DNA of 48,768 nucleotides from a marine bacterium B5-7 (GTDB lineage: Bacteria; Pseudomonadota; Gammaproteobacteria; Arenicellales; CAJQKF01). The DNA is taken from positions 1-48,768 of the forward strand of contig BQJD01000026.1 of NCBI GenBank assembly GCA_021604525.1. Reading direction: 5' to 3'. Both the position numbers and the translations under genes were made by a program. Below, in pieces: positions 16,881-23,271 of the stretch. The notes under the pieces were generated by a model. It saw only the letters and a program-made list of their open reading frames with translations. It was not told the DNA's origin and ran no database searches. Every line of letters starts with the position of its first letter. Position 1 is the stretch's first letter.

Positions 16881-17968
16881 AATCGATTCCTCAATTGGAT
16901 AGTTGCGGTATAGAGATCGCGCTGATAGCGGTCTGTTGTTGCGGTAGTTGTCTCATCCAGTATGTCGAACTTGGTGGCATTGTTTCCAAGCGCCTGTGTT
17001 TGTTCCATCTTCGTCCCGGCTTCAACGCTGCTACGCACGAGGATACCGACTTTAACGCTGACGACGGCGCCCCAGTTGGTGACACTGCCTGCTTTTACAA
17101 ACGTGTTGGCGATTCCATCCCCACTGGTATCTTCACCGTAAAGAAACTGCAGATTTTCTACACCTTCAACCACTTCCTGTGTTCGTATCGTTCCAGTTCC
17201 GCTGATGAAGCTGCGATAAAGTGCAACGGGTGAGGTGGTATCGCTGGTGTCGCGATGCCTGACGAAATAACGTACCGAGTCAAGCTGCATTATGACGCTT
17301 TCGCTTATGTCATAAGCGGTGGTCGATATGCCGCCCAGGAATTCGGTAAGGTTCCCCGGTGCGCTACCGCCTGTCGCATGGGAGATAACGTTTCCGTCGG
17401 CAACTCCTGTCACCTGAAAAATATCACCCTTATCACAATCACTGATGATTACGATATTGCCGGTGTTGAAGGAAAAGTTAGCGTTATTATTCCCCGCATC
17501 GATAGTGCCGGTGGGGGCTGCATTGGCATCGAGATTCGTAGCCAGGGTCGGGTTTGCAAAGCGTACGGTGATGGCATCTGTGCCAGGTTTGATATTGAGT
17601 CCGGAAGCGCTGTTGCCAGACGGTTGAAAGCTGCTTGTTCCCTGTTCAAGGCCTTCAAGACCGAATCGTTGATCGTAAAGGTTGCCATCCTTGGCGACAT
17701 CAAGATTATTGGTTAGCAGCGTATCGCTATCCAGACAACCGAGATAACCTGCCATGCGTAGATCACGGCTTAAAAAGGAAATGGCGAATCGACCGTTTTC
17801 CTGGTTACGCGCATGGTTGGTCTGCATGCGATAAGTGGTGGAACTTGAGATCGTCAAACCCACAACTGCGGAGACAAGAAGCAGGCTGATCACCATGGAG
17901 ATCATCAGCTCAATCAGGCCGACACCTATCTGACGTTTTATTGAATGTATATAAAGACGATTTTTCAC
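16877..17968 (-). CDS. pilW: Type IV minor pilin PilW
   Basis: A minor pilin of 363 residues acting in assembly of the pilus tip. The leader (V)KNRLYIHSIKRQIG|VGLIELMISMVISLLLVSAV has the PilD site and Glu at +5. PilW features follow: RMQTNHARNQENGRFAISFLSRDLRMAGYLGCL, then QLDSVRYFVRH and VENLQFLYGED, which precede the C-terminal part. GTG at 17968 is chosen because it overlaps the pilV stop as GTGA with a GGTGGA-like ribosome site upstream, and it yields a short 15-residue leader. An ATG further upstream at 18037 lies inside pilV. Confidence 0.92.
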   Translation of the reverse strand: MKNRLYIHSIKRQIGVGLIELMISMVISLLLVSAVVGLTISSSTTYRMQTNHARNQENGRFAISFLSRDLRMAGYLGCLDSDTLLTNNLDVAKDGNLYDQRFGLEGLEQGTSSFQPSGNSASGLNIKPGTDAITVRFANPTLATNLDANAAPTGTIDAGNNNANFSFNTGNIVIISDCDKGDIFQVTGVADGNVISHATGGSAPGNLTEFLGGISTTAYDISESVIMQLDSVRYFVRHRDTSDTTSPVALYRSFISGTGTIRTQEVVEGVENLQFLYGEDTSGDGIANTFVKAGSVTNWGAVVSVKVGILVRSSVEAGTKMEQTQALGNNATKFDILDETTTATTDRYQRDLYTATIQLRNRL

Positions 17969-18600
17969 GGTGTCATCCACCAGCGAATGAAATTCAGACA
18001 GGTATTGCCAGATGGCTTGGATGAAGACGGATACCACTTAAGGCCGTTGCTGCCAGCCGAAGCCATACGTTGTTTGCCAGTGCAATCGGATGTGCTGGGG
18101 GTCGTACCGCTACTGGACAATTTGCCTGATTGTCTATCGGTCCAGGCGATTGTAACCTCGTATATCGCGGGTGTAGTTGAAGACACGATGCTGATCGATG
18201 CTGCTGAATTGGGCAGTCTTTCGCTGAGTTCGAGAAAGAAGCAATTGCGATGATTAGTGGCCGTATTGTCAGTCTCAGTGCACGTCAGGGTTCCAGAAGG
18301 CGCAGCGGCAAAATTACTTGCCTGTGCTGAAGTGGGTGGTACATTGGCGACGCGCATCCGTTCCATAAGATCAGAGGCGATGATGGATGCCTGGGTCCTT
18401 GCCTCGGAATCCTGACCGAAACGAAAGCCCCACGTTTCCATATAAGCAAGGGCAAGCAAACCGAATGCCAAAACCAACATGGTGATCATTGTTTCCAGCA
18501 GACCAAAACCGTTTTCATTGTCCAATGATTTAGCGGACTTAAACCGCCTGAATTTTTTATCCCGATTCATTGTTGATTGATAAAAGATTATTGTATTCAC
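17965..18600 (-). CDS. pilV: Type IV minor pilin PilV
   Basis: A minor pilin of up to 211 residues. The prepilin site NENG|FGLLETMITMLVLAFGLLALAYM has Glu at +5, and is followed by the PilV pattern of EARTQASIIASDLMERMRVA. Cysteines appear at CTETDN, NCFF, SDCTG and TCLNF in the globular part. The first start codon is GTG at 18600, 13 nt after the fimT stop, without a clear ribosome site. ATG at 18570 gives a 21-residue leader and is an alternative. It overlaps pilW by 4 bases. Confidence 0.88.
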   Translation of the reverse strand: MNTIIFYQSTMNRDKKFRRFKSAKSLDNENGFGLLETMITMLVLAFGLLALAYMETWGFRFGQDSEARTQASIIASDLMERMRVANVPPTSAQASNFAAAPSGTLTCTETDNTATNHRNCFFLELSERLPNSAASISIVSSTTPAIYEVTIAWTDRQSGKLSSSGTTPSTSDCTGKQRMASAGSNGLKWYPSSSKPSGNTCLNFIRWWMTP

Positions 18601-18612
18601 GGTTTGATTTAC

Positions 18613-19650
18613 TTAGCACCACGGTAACCACGGAAAGAAAATACAGATGATCCCGCCACCACCACCGCTGTCGTCATCGTCATCACTGCCGCCGCCAGTG
18701 TCGTCATCGCCGGTACCCGTGCCGTCATCGTCATCGCCAGTGCTCGTGCCACCGTCGTCATCGCCGGTACTCGTGCCACCGTCATCATCGCCGGTACTCG
18801 TGCCACCGTCATCATCGCCGGTACTCGTGCCGCCGTCGTCATCGCCGGTACTCGTGCCACCGTCATCATCGCCAGTGCTCGTGCCATCGTCGTCATCGCC
18901 AGTACTGGTACCGGGCCAGGTGATCTCAGGGTTTGTCGAAGCAGCCACGGCAACTGCATCACAGGAATCCGATACGAAAGAACCTGAGCCTTTGATGGTG
19001 TGTGCACGTCCCAGATCATTGAGATAGATGGACCGTGTGTTGTTGCCTTTGGTAAGCGTGAAGCTGGCGCCCCAGCAATCGGTGGTTGATACAGGTCGTC
19101 CACCCGTGTCAAAAGCAAATTGAGCTTGTGCGGCTAAATCATTAGGATTCATCGCTATCGACCAGTCTTCGACATCGCTCTGCCCAAAGACCGGCTCCGC
19201 TGTTTCGCCGCCAGGGCAGGTTACGCCACTATCATCGTACTGTCCGTCACCATCGCAATCGAGAAAAGCCAGCCAGCCGTTCTCCCAGTCAGAGCTGTTG
19301 GTTGAGCAGGTGCCAGTAGATGTGGCTGCGCACAGTATGGCCGGAGTGTTATTGGCCATCGCCATGGAGCGCGCAGTGTTGATAGCGCTTAAGAGTTGAT
19401 CGGTCTCGCTATCAAGGTCGGATGAGGTTATGAAAGAGCGAAACGTGGGTATGGTCAGTGCAACAAGAATTCCACCGACCACCAGACCGATCATTATCTC
19501 TATCAACGTGAAGCCGCGTTGTTTCTTGCGGTTAACGTGCCATTTTGTGGAACATCTGCTGCCTGCTGCAGATTGGTGATTGACCGACCTAAAATTGGGA
19601 TATCCACGCCCCGTAACGGTCTTGGACTTGTTTTCCAACTCGCGATTCAT
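18613..19650 (-). CDS. fimT: FimT/FimU (GspH-type) minor pilin with acidic repeat tail
   Basis: First gene of the minor pilin operon, probably part of the tip complex. The prepilin site KKQRG|FTLIEIMIGLVVGGILVALTIPTF is followed by the GspH/FimT domain (LDSETDQLLSAINTARSMAMANN, CWGASFTLTKGNNTRSIYLNDLGRAHT, with cysteines in the globular part). After residue 247 the family fold stops and eight units of 9 residues (TSTGDDDGG type) follow. Then come an Asp/Gly stretch and the hydrophobic end IICIFFPWLPWC. Such a tail is not part of the usual family, which is 160-220 residues; this protein is 345. ATG at 19650 is chosen because the promoter at 19725-19752 would leave only about 8 nt before the ATG at 19710. 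Confidence 0.88.
   Translation of the reverse strand: MNRELENKSKTVTGRGYPNFRSVNHQSAAGSRCSTKWHVNRKKQRGFTLIEIMIGLVVGGILVALTIPTFRSFITSSDLDSETDQLLSAINTARSMAMANNTPAILCAATSTGTCSTNSSDWENGWLAFLDCDGDGQYDDSGVTCPGGETAEPVFGQSDVEDWSIAMNPNDLAAQAQFAFDTGGRPVSTTDCWGASFTLTKGNNTRSIYLNDLGRAHTIKGSGSFVSDSCDAVAVAASTNPEITWPGTSTGDDDDGTSTGDDDGGTSTGDDDGGTSTGDDDGGTSTGDDDGGTSTGDDDGGTSTGDDDDGTGTGDDDTGGGSDDDDDSGGGGGIICIFFPWLPWC
18694..18909 (-). repeat. Tandem repeat, eight units of 27 bp, within fimT
   Basis: Eight consecutive 27-bp units in frame encode T-(S/G)-T-G-D-D-D-(D/G/T)-G. Units differ mainly at third codon positions (GAT/GAC, ACT/ACC), so the array is not a very recent expansion, but several neighbours are nearly identical. 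Copy number could vary between strains by slippage in steps of nine residues without frameshift. Confidence 0.9.
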
Positions 19651-19724
19651 GAGTAACCCCACGGCGTGATTAATAATTATTACTATCCTTAAAATGTGCC
19701 GATATCTCATCCATTAGGCCGTAA

Positions 19725-19752
19725 ATTATATTAGTAGTAGGTCCAGGTGCAA
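19725..19752 (-). promoter_or_regulatory. Sigma-70 promoter of the minor pilin operon
   Basis: On the minus strand TTGCAC (19752-19747) and TATAAT (19730-19725) are separated by 16 bp. Transcription would start near 19718, giving a leader of about 70 nt to the fimT ATG at 19650. No AT-rich sigma-54 (GG-N10-GC) element is seen instead. Confidence 0.7.
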
Positions 19753-19778
19753 TCGAAACTGATTGAAAAATAAGGAAA

Positions 19779-19796
19779 CTAGTACCAAAGTACTAG
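19779..19796. promoter_or_regulatory. Perfect dyad upstream of the pilus promoter (candidate operator)
   Basis: CTAGTAC-CAAA-GTACTAG has two 7-bp arms with a 4-bp spacer, and lies 27 bp upstream of the pilus -35 box in the shared region with the Irr-like gene. The size and symmetry suit a dimeric regulator. Which one is unknown. Confidence 0.45.
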
Positions 19797-19896
19797 ATTG
19801 CAGAGACAAATTCCTAAATATTGATGCTGAAAAGTTACTATTAACTTGATCAGCAGTTAAATTTCGTGCTTGCAGGTTAGGATCAGATTCTGTAAG

Positions 19897-19936
19897 TAGA
19901 CGGGTAATAGCCTTGCGCTTATAATCTGCCGGCAGA
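19897..19936 (+). promoter_or_regulatory. Promoter of the Irr-like gene with adjacent palindrome
   Basis: TAGACG (19897-19902) and TATAAT (19920-19925) are separated by 17 bp. The perfect 12-bp palindrome TCTGCCGGCAGA (19925-19936) starts at the last base of the -10 box and covers the expected start point, a position where a bound repressor would block transcription. Confidence 0.55.
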
Positions 19937-20015
19937 AATTCTGCGCTTAAACAGGTACTTAAGTCGTTCGGCTGTTCCGCCGATAACCGCTTTTTGCAGC
20001 AGGCGCGAGGAACGA

Positions 20016-20051
20016 ATGAAACGGTTAACAGATGACGACTTTATTAAATAA
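20016..20051 (+). CDS. Possible 11-codon leader ORF overlapping the Irr-like start
   Basis: ATG at 20016, with GAGG 6 nt upstream, opens MKRLTDDDFIK and stops at 20051. It overlaps the start of the Irr-like gene in another frame. The ribosome site fits this ATG better than the downstream one. It may be a translated leader or chance. No family evidence exists. Confidence 0.25.
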   Translation: MKRLTDDDFIK

Positions 20052-20499
20052 AAATCAAACAGTTGGCGATAGTGCATCTAAAACAGATGTGGGTGTGCTG
20101 GCGGATGTTGCGGCGCTGCTACGCGAGCGTGGCGTGTCCCCGACTGCTCAACGGGTATTGATCGCTGCGGAGTTTCTGTTGGAGCCCGTTCATTTATGCG
20201 CTGAGGAAATTGTAGAAAGCGTTTGTCTGAGTGATCGCACGGTATCCCGCGCCACCGTCTACAACACGCTGAAATGTTTCGTTGAGCATGGCTTGATTCG
20301 ACAGGTTAACGTCGGTGCGGATAGGGTGTTCTACGATTCCAACGTCACCCCGCACCACCATATATTCGATCCTGAAAGCGGCAATCTGACAGACGTGGAA
20401 ACATCCCGTGTCAATATTGTCGGCCTGCCTAGACTACCTGAGGGCAGGGAAGTTGAATCAGTCGAAATCGTTATTCGCCTGAAACCACCCCGCGAATAA
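20032..20499 (+). CDS. Fur-family regulator, Irr-like
   Basis: A 155-residue metalloregulator of the Fur superfamily. The winged helix is seen in LRERGVSPTAQRVLIAAEFL and the recognition region TVSRATVYNTLKCFVEHGLIRQV. The dimer domain FYDSNVTPHHHIFDPESGNLTDVE and the ending GLPRLPEGREVESVEIVIRL follow Irr (iron response regulator) of alphaproteobacteria more closely than Fur, Zur or PerR, as far as I can recall. The His triad at 108-110 corresponds to the heme/metal site of Irr. The paired CxxC structural zinc site of many Fur proteins is absent. It is divergent from the pilus operon and 21 nt ahead of tRNA-Thr. Iron or heme sensing is inference from family. Confidence 0.75.
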   Translation: MTTLLNKNQTVGDSASKTDVGVLADVAALLRERGVSPTAQRVLIAAEFLLEPVHLCAEEIVESVCLSDRTVSRATVYNTLKCFVEHGLIRQVNVGADRVFYDSNVTPHHHIFDPESGNLTDVETSRVNIVGLPRLPEGREVESVEIVIRLKPPRE

Positions 20500-20520
20500 C
20501 AGCTAACTCGCACCACACCC

Positions 20521-20597
20521 GCCGGTGTAGCTCAGCTTGGCAGAGCAACTGATTCGTAATCAGTAGGTCGGAGGTTCAAGTCCTCTCACCGGCACCA
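20521..20597 (+). tRNA. tRNA-Thr (anticodon CGT)
   Basis: A 77-nt cloverleaf with encoded CCA. The acceptor stem is GCCGGTG/CACCGGC and the D-arm GCTC/GAGC. The anticodon stem ACTGA/TCAGT encloses TTCGTAA, so the anticodon is CGT (reads ACG). The T-arm is GGAGG-TTCAAGT-CCTCT. It lies 21 nt after the Irr-like gene and may be cotranscribed. Its 3' end faces an accessory region. Confidence 0.95.
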
Positions 20598-20823
20598 TCT
20601 TTTCAATGACTTATAGTAGGAATCAGATCCGTTCAACAATGTAAGTCACCAATAAGTCACCAACGGATATCATTCCTTCTATATCCTCAAGCCGAGTTAA
20701 TGGAAGCAGGGGCAGGTGCCATTTTTAAAGTACAAAAGAACTGCCACAGTTATCACGTGCGGCCTAACAATGGCATGCAGCTGACCTACAAAAGTGGCGG
20801 CATTAACCAGTATGTCCGCTCTA
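20598..20823. other. Non-coding start of the accessory pocket, with tandem 11-mer
   Basis: Just after tRNA-Thr there are two perfect adjacent copies of TAAGTCACCAA (20642-20663). A 56-codon plus-strand ORF starts at 20700 and runs to 20870 (MEAGAGAIFKVQKNCHSY...), overlapping the hicB remnant on the other strand. It has no recognisable family, and its segment RPNNGMQLT comes from the DNA GCCTAACAATGGCATGCAG, which resembles one arm of an integron attC site. I do not consider it a real gene. Confidence 0.4.
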
Positions 20824-20955
20824 TCAATCTCGTATGGCCGGAGTTGGCCGGTGGCTATCTGACGCAGTGAAGCAACCCGGCAGATCAGGAACGATGATGC
20901 CCCATGCCGTTTCTTTATCGTCTTTCTCAATCAGGATCGGATATTGGAGTTTCAT
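20824..20955 (-). pseudogene. Truncated HicB-type antitoxin remnant
   Basis: The minus strand from ATG 20955 reads MKLQYPILIEKDDKETAWG and then IIVPDLPGCFTASDS, the characteristic N-terminus of HicB antitoxins (partial RNase H fold that neutralises the mRNA interferase HicA). The similarity stops abruptly after TASDS, at about 20855, and the frame ends at 20824. Only about 33 of the usual 70-130 residues are kept and the DNA-binding C-terminus is lost. Just upstream the frame LVNAICKP followed by a stop could be the very end of a hicA. The pair looks decayed. Confidence 0.65.
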
Positions 20956-21025
20956 GGCTTACGGTTTGCAGATGGCATTTACCAGCGCTCAACCCATTAA
21001 TGCTTCGTCAATTCAAAGGCAGCCC

Positions 21026-21655
21026 TCACTGACGCACATATCGCAGGTGTGTTGCGGCGGAACCGTCAAGAACCTTGTCAACGCGAAACTGCGGTCCGGG
21101 CTCGTTCAGGTTTTCGAAGAGTCGCCGCCCGCCGCCGAAGAACACGGGTGCCAAGGCAATTTCCAGCTCATCAACAGCACCGAGATTCAGGTATTGCTGG
21201 ATCACATCTGCACCTCCTGAAATGCGAATGTCACGACTACCAGCAGCCTCCCGAGCCAGCGCCAACGCATGCTCAGGACCTTCATTGATGAAGTAGAACG
21301 TCGTTCCGCCAGGACGCACCCAAGGGTCTCGTTTCTCGTGGGTAAGAACGTATACCGGCGTGTGAAACGGAGTCTCCTCTGGCCAACTGACCTCGCCTTG
21401 GTCGAACATTCGCTTGCCCATGATGTTGGCACTCGTGCGCTCGAAGGTGTGACGAACCATGTCGTTAACCGGGCCAGTCTCTCCCCCAGGGCCAAACTTG
21501 AGCTTTTTGCGGAAGTACTGTTGATTGATGATCCAGGCCATCAACGCACCCCACTTGGCGCCCCAGTTCTTGTACTCAGGCTTGCCCATGGTCATTCCAT
21601 CCGGCGCCATGTAGCCATCAAGGCTAAGCCCAATGTTGACGAATACTGTATTCAT
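21026..21655 (-). CDS. Dihydrofolate reductase/RibD C-terminal domain family protein
   Basis: A 209-residue stand-alone protein with the DHFR-like fold of the RibD reductase domain: FVNIGLSLDGYMAPDG at the start, SANIMGKRMFDQGEVSW, TPVYVLTHEKRDPW, the NADPH-binding DIRISGGADVIQQYLNLG, then VDELEIALAPVFFGGGRRLFE. Such proteins reduce unknown substrates with NADPH. A riboflavin role is unlikely because a complete ribD is present at 38.1 kb. AGGAG sits 7 nt before the ATG, so the gene looks expressed. It lies in the tRNA-flanked accessory pocket among gene remnants. Confidence 0.85.
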   Translation of the reverse strand: MNTVFVNIGLSLDGYMAPDGMTMGKPEYKNWGAKWGALMAWIINQQYFRKKLKFGPGGETGPVNDMVRHTFERTSANIMGKRMFDQGEVSWPEETPFHTPVYVLTHEKRDPWVRPGGTTFYFINEGPEHALALAREAAGSRDIRISGGADVIQQYLNLGAVDELEIALAPVFFGGGRRLFENLNEPGPQFRVDKVLDGSAATHLRYVRQ

Positions 21656-21722
21656 GATTCTCCTCTCGCAGGACCGGAAGTCGGCCTAATTATTAATGAA
21701 CCCCTGCTGCCCGATTCGTGAA

Positions 21723-22046
21723 CTATTGCCGCTTGATGCATTCAAGATCGTTGTTTCTCGGGTTGTTTACATACTGACTCACGGGGTATGTCTCGAAATC
21801 CTCGATTGCGTGGTTGAGAAGTTCGCGAACGGCAGGCACATCATCAAGCGCGGGATCGAGCCATGCATCATGTGTGCTCCCGGGAAATATCACTGGCATC
21901 CGGTGATGAATGTCTTCCAGCTTTTCGGACGCGGACCTGGTTAATATCGTGTACGTCTCTATCGTTTCTCCGTTCGGGCTTGCCCAAAAAGAATACAGAC
22001 CAGCAAAGCAGAACGGCGTGTTATTTCGCCTTACGATACACAACAA
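21723..22046 (-). pseudogene. SOS response-associated peptidase (SRAP/YedK), C-terminal fragment
   Basis: The 107 residues match the C-terminal half of SRAP proteins, which form covalent DNA-protein links at abasic sites: PFCFAGLYSFWASPNGETIETYTILT, then DIHHRMPVIFPGSTHDAWLDP with the conserved His, and the end YPVSQYVNNPRNNDLECI. The N-terminal half is missing, including the catalytic Cys2 (MCGRF) and the conserved Asn and Glu. Upstream sequence (22047-22184) shows no trace of it, only a repeated GTCGGAAAT. It cannot be an active SRAP. Confidence 0.8.
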
Positions 22047-22184
22047 CGCACTGCTGATGTCGGAAATTTGTCGGAAATACGATTGACTCCCGGACCGATA
22101 TATCGTCGTGGAGAACAGGCAATCAGCTGCACGTGTCCGAATACAAGAGAGAGATGAGTTTTCGGACGGGGCCGGGGCACCCCA

Positions 22185-22471
22185 CTAAAGCCATTCGTCC
22201 GCGTCTTGCCGACCAATGATTGCCATGATTTCGACGGTATCCCCGTCAATTCGATAGTAGATACTGTCTACACCGCACACGCTTCGTCGATAACCTTTGC
22301 GGTACTCATCGACCGCTTGGTACAACAACGGCTTCTCGGCAAGTTGTTCGAAACGCTCAAACAACGCGTAGTAGTATTTGTCGCCTTGGGCTTCCCATAA
22401 CGGCGAATACCGTGTTGGTGAATACGGACTAGATCGGCTTTCGTATCTTCACTGAGTTTATAGCTCCCCAT
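22185..22471 (-). pseudogene. parE: ParE/RelE-type toxin, frameshifted
   Basis: The first frame reads MGSYKLSEDTKADLVRIHQ and HGIRRYGK, the N-terminus of a ParE toxin (a gyrase-poisoning RelE-fold protein). Then at 22394-22396 one base of a G-run is missing. In the next frame the protein continues EAQGDKYYYALFERFEQLA, EKPLLYQAVDEYRKGYRRS, VCGVDSIYYRIDGDTVEIM and AIIGRQDADEWL, stopping at 22185. Restoring one G gives about 95 residues, the normal ParE length. It overlaps parD by 14 bases, the usual arrangement. Either the toxin has been inactivated or there is an assembly error in a short homopolymer. Confidence 0.85.
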
Positions 22472-22700
22472 TTTTCCGCAACTCGTCCCTGGACTGTGCC
22501 AGGATCTCGTCGGCGGTCATGGTCGTAAATCCACTCTGTTCGGCGTGAATCAGCCGAGCCCGGACAAACTCGATTTCACGTGCCTTACGGATTAAATCAT
22601 TGACAGCTTCGCTGTTGCTCTTATATTCGCCTTCGACGTCCACCTTATTCTTGAGCCATTGGGTGTTGGGGTCGGTGAAGGAAATGCTTTGCCGTGACAT
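22458..22700 (-). CDS. parD: ParD-type antitoxin
   Basis: An 80-residue antitoxin: an N-terminal ribbon-helix-helix (QSISFTDPNTQWLKNKVDVEGEYKSNSEAVNDLIRKARE) binds the operator, and an acidic C-terminal helix (EIEFVRARLIHAEQSGFTT) wraps the toxin. The ATG at 22700 is chosen because it has GGAG upstream and matches family length. The longer frame upstream would run through the operator. It is intact although its toxin partner is frameshifted. Confidence 0.85.
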   Translation of the reverse strand: MSRQSISFTDPNTQWLKNKVDVEGEYKSNSEAVNDLIRKAREIEFVRARLIHAEQSGFTTMTADEILAQSRDELRKNGEL

Positions 22701-22704
22701 GGAG

Positions 22705-22731
22705 GGTTCTCCAAGAACCTTATATTGGTTC
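22705..22731. promoter_or_regulatory. Three half-site operator of parDE
   Basis: GGTTCT (22705-22710), AGAACC (22714-22719) and GGTTC (22727-22731) alternate in orientation directly upstream of the parD start. The first two make a perfect 6-bp-arm palindrome with 3-bp spacer, the second and third a 5-bp-arm palindrome. A possible -10 (TATAAG on the minus strand) lies between. This suits cooperative binding of a RHH antitoxin. Confidence 0.6.
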
Positions 22732-23116
22732 GATAACGCACCATAATTGCACCACACGTCAAGGTGGTAACCGACTATCGCCAGGTGATTGGCTTGAAGG
22801 CTCAATTCAGCAACACCCGCTTCCCGAAAACGTATGGGTATTGATGGTAAACGGTTAACAAACGCCGTTATTGCTTATTCTGCGGCCGTTTATCTATAGC
22901 GGATGTTGTACGGCAGCAGAGTTTCGATTTAAGGCGTACTCGGGAGTGTTCTCAGCAAGTTGAGCGCTGTGCAGGTAACAAGTGTTTCATCGGCAATCCA
23001 TGGCAGGGGTGAAAACCGGGTGCAGCCTGTGAGTGAAAACCCAGTCTCTCCAAAAGTGCTACCCATGTACTCGGAATAAACTGTCACCTGAGCGACTGGA
23101 ATACACCCTTGGAATA
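22732..23116. other. Intergenic stretch before tRNA-Arg
   Basis: These 385 bases hold no gene, repeat or hairpin that I can support. The short frames on both strands have no family resemblance. It forms the right part of the accessory pocket. Confidence 0.4.
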
Positions 23117-23193
23117 TGGCGCGCCCGGAGGGACTCGAACCCCCGACCACCTGGTTCGAAGCCAGGTACTCTATCCAGCTGAGCTACAGGCGC
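23117..23193 (-). tRNA. tRNA-Arg (anticodon TCG)
   Basis: A 77-nt cloverleaf with encoded CCA. The acceptor stem is GCGCCTG/CGGGCGC with discriminator G. The anticodon stem CCTGG/CCAGG encloses CTTCGAA, so the anticodon is TCG (reads CGN codons). The T-arm is GGGGG-TTCGAGT-CCCTC. It follows ypjD on the same strand by 78 nt. Its 3' end points into the accessory pocket, opposite that of tRNA-Thr. Confidence 0.94.
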
Positions 23194-23271
23194 GTCGGGC
23201 GTATTGTCGCATACTGACGAAGCACTGTGTTAGTGCTGTTAGCATACGATTTAACCACTTGACCAGAAGAA

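Noticed and set aside
18647-19027. Plus-strand open frame rich in Pro/Ser (PPPPPLSSSSS...) opposite fimT
   Set aside because: It is the complement of the acidic tandem repeat; the regular 27-bp unit lacks stops on both strands. The minus frame continues a genuine FimT domain, the plus frame has no family likeness or ribosome site.
22929-23150. Minus-strand 73-codon frame beside tRNA-Arg
   Set aside because: Its N-terminal part is tRNA-Arg read as protein (MVGGSSPSGRA); the rest shows no family pattern.
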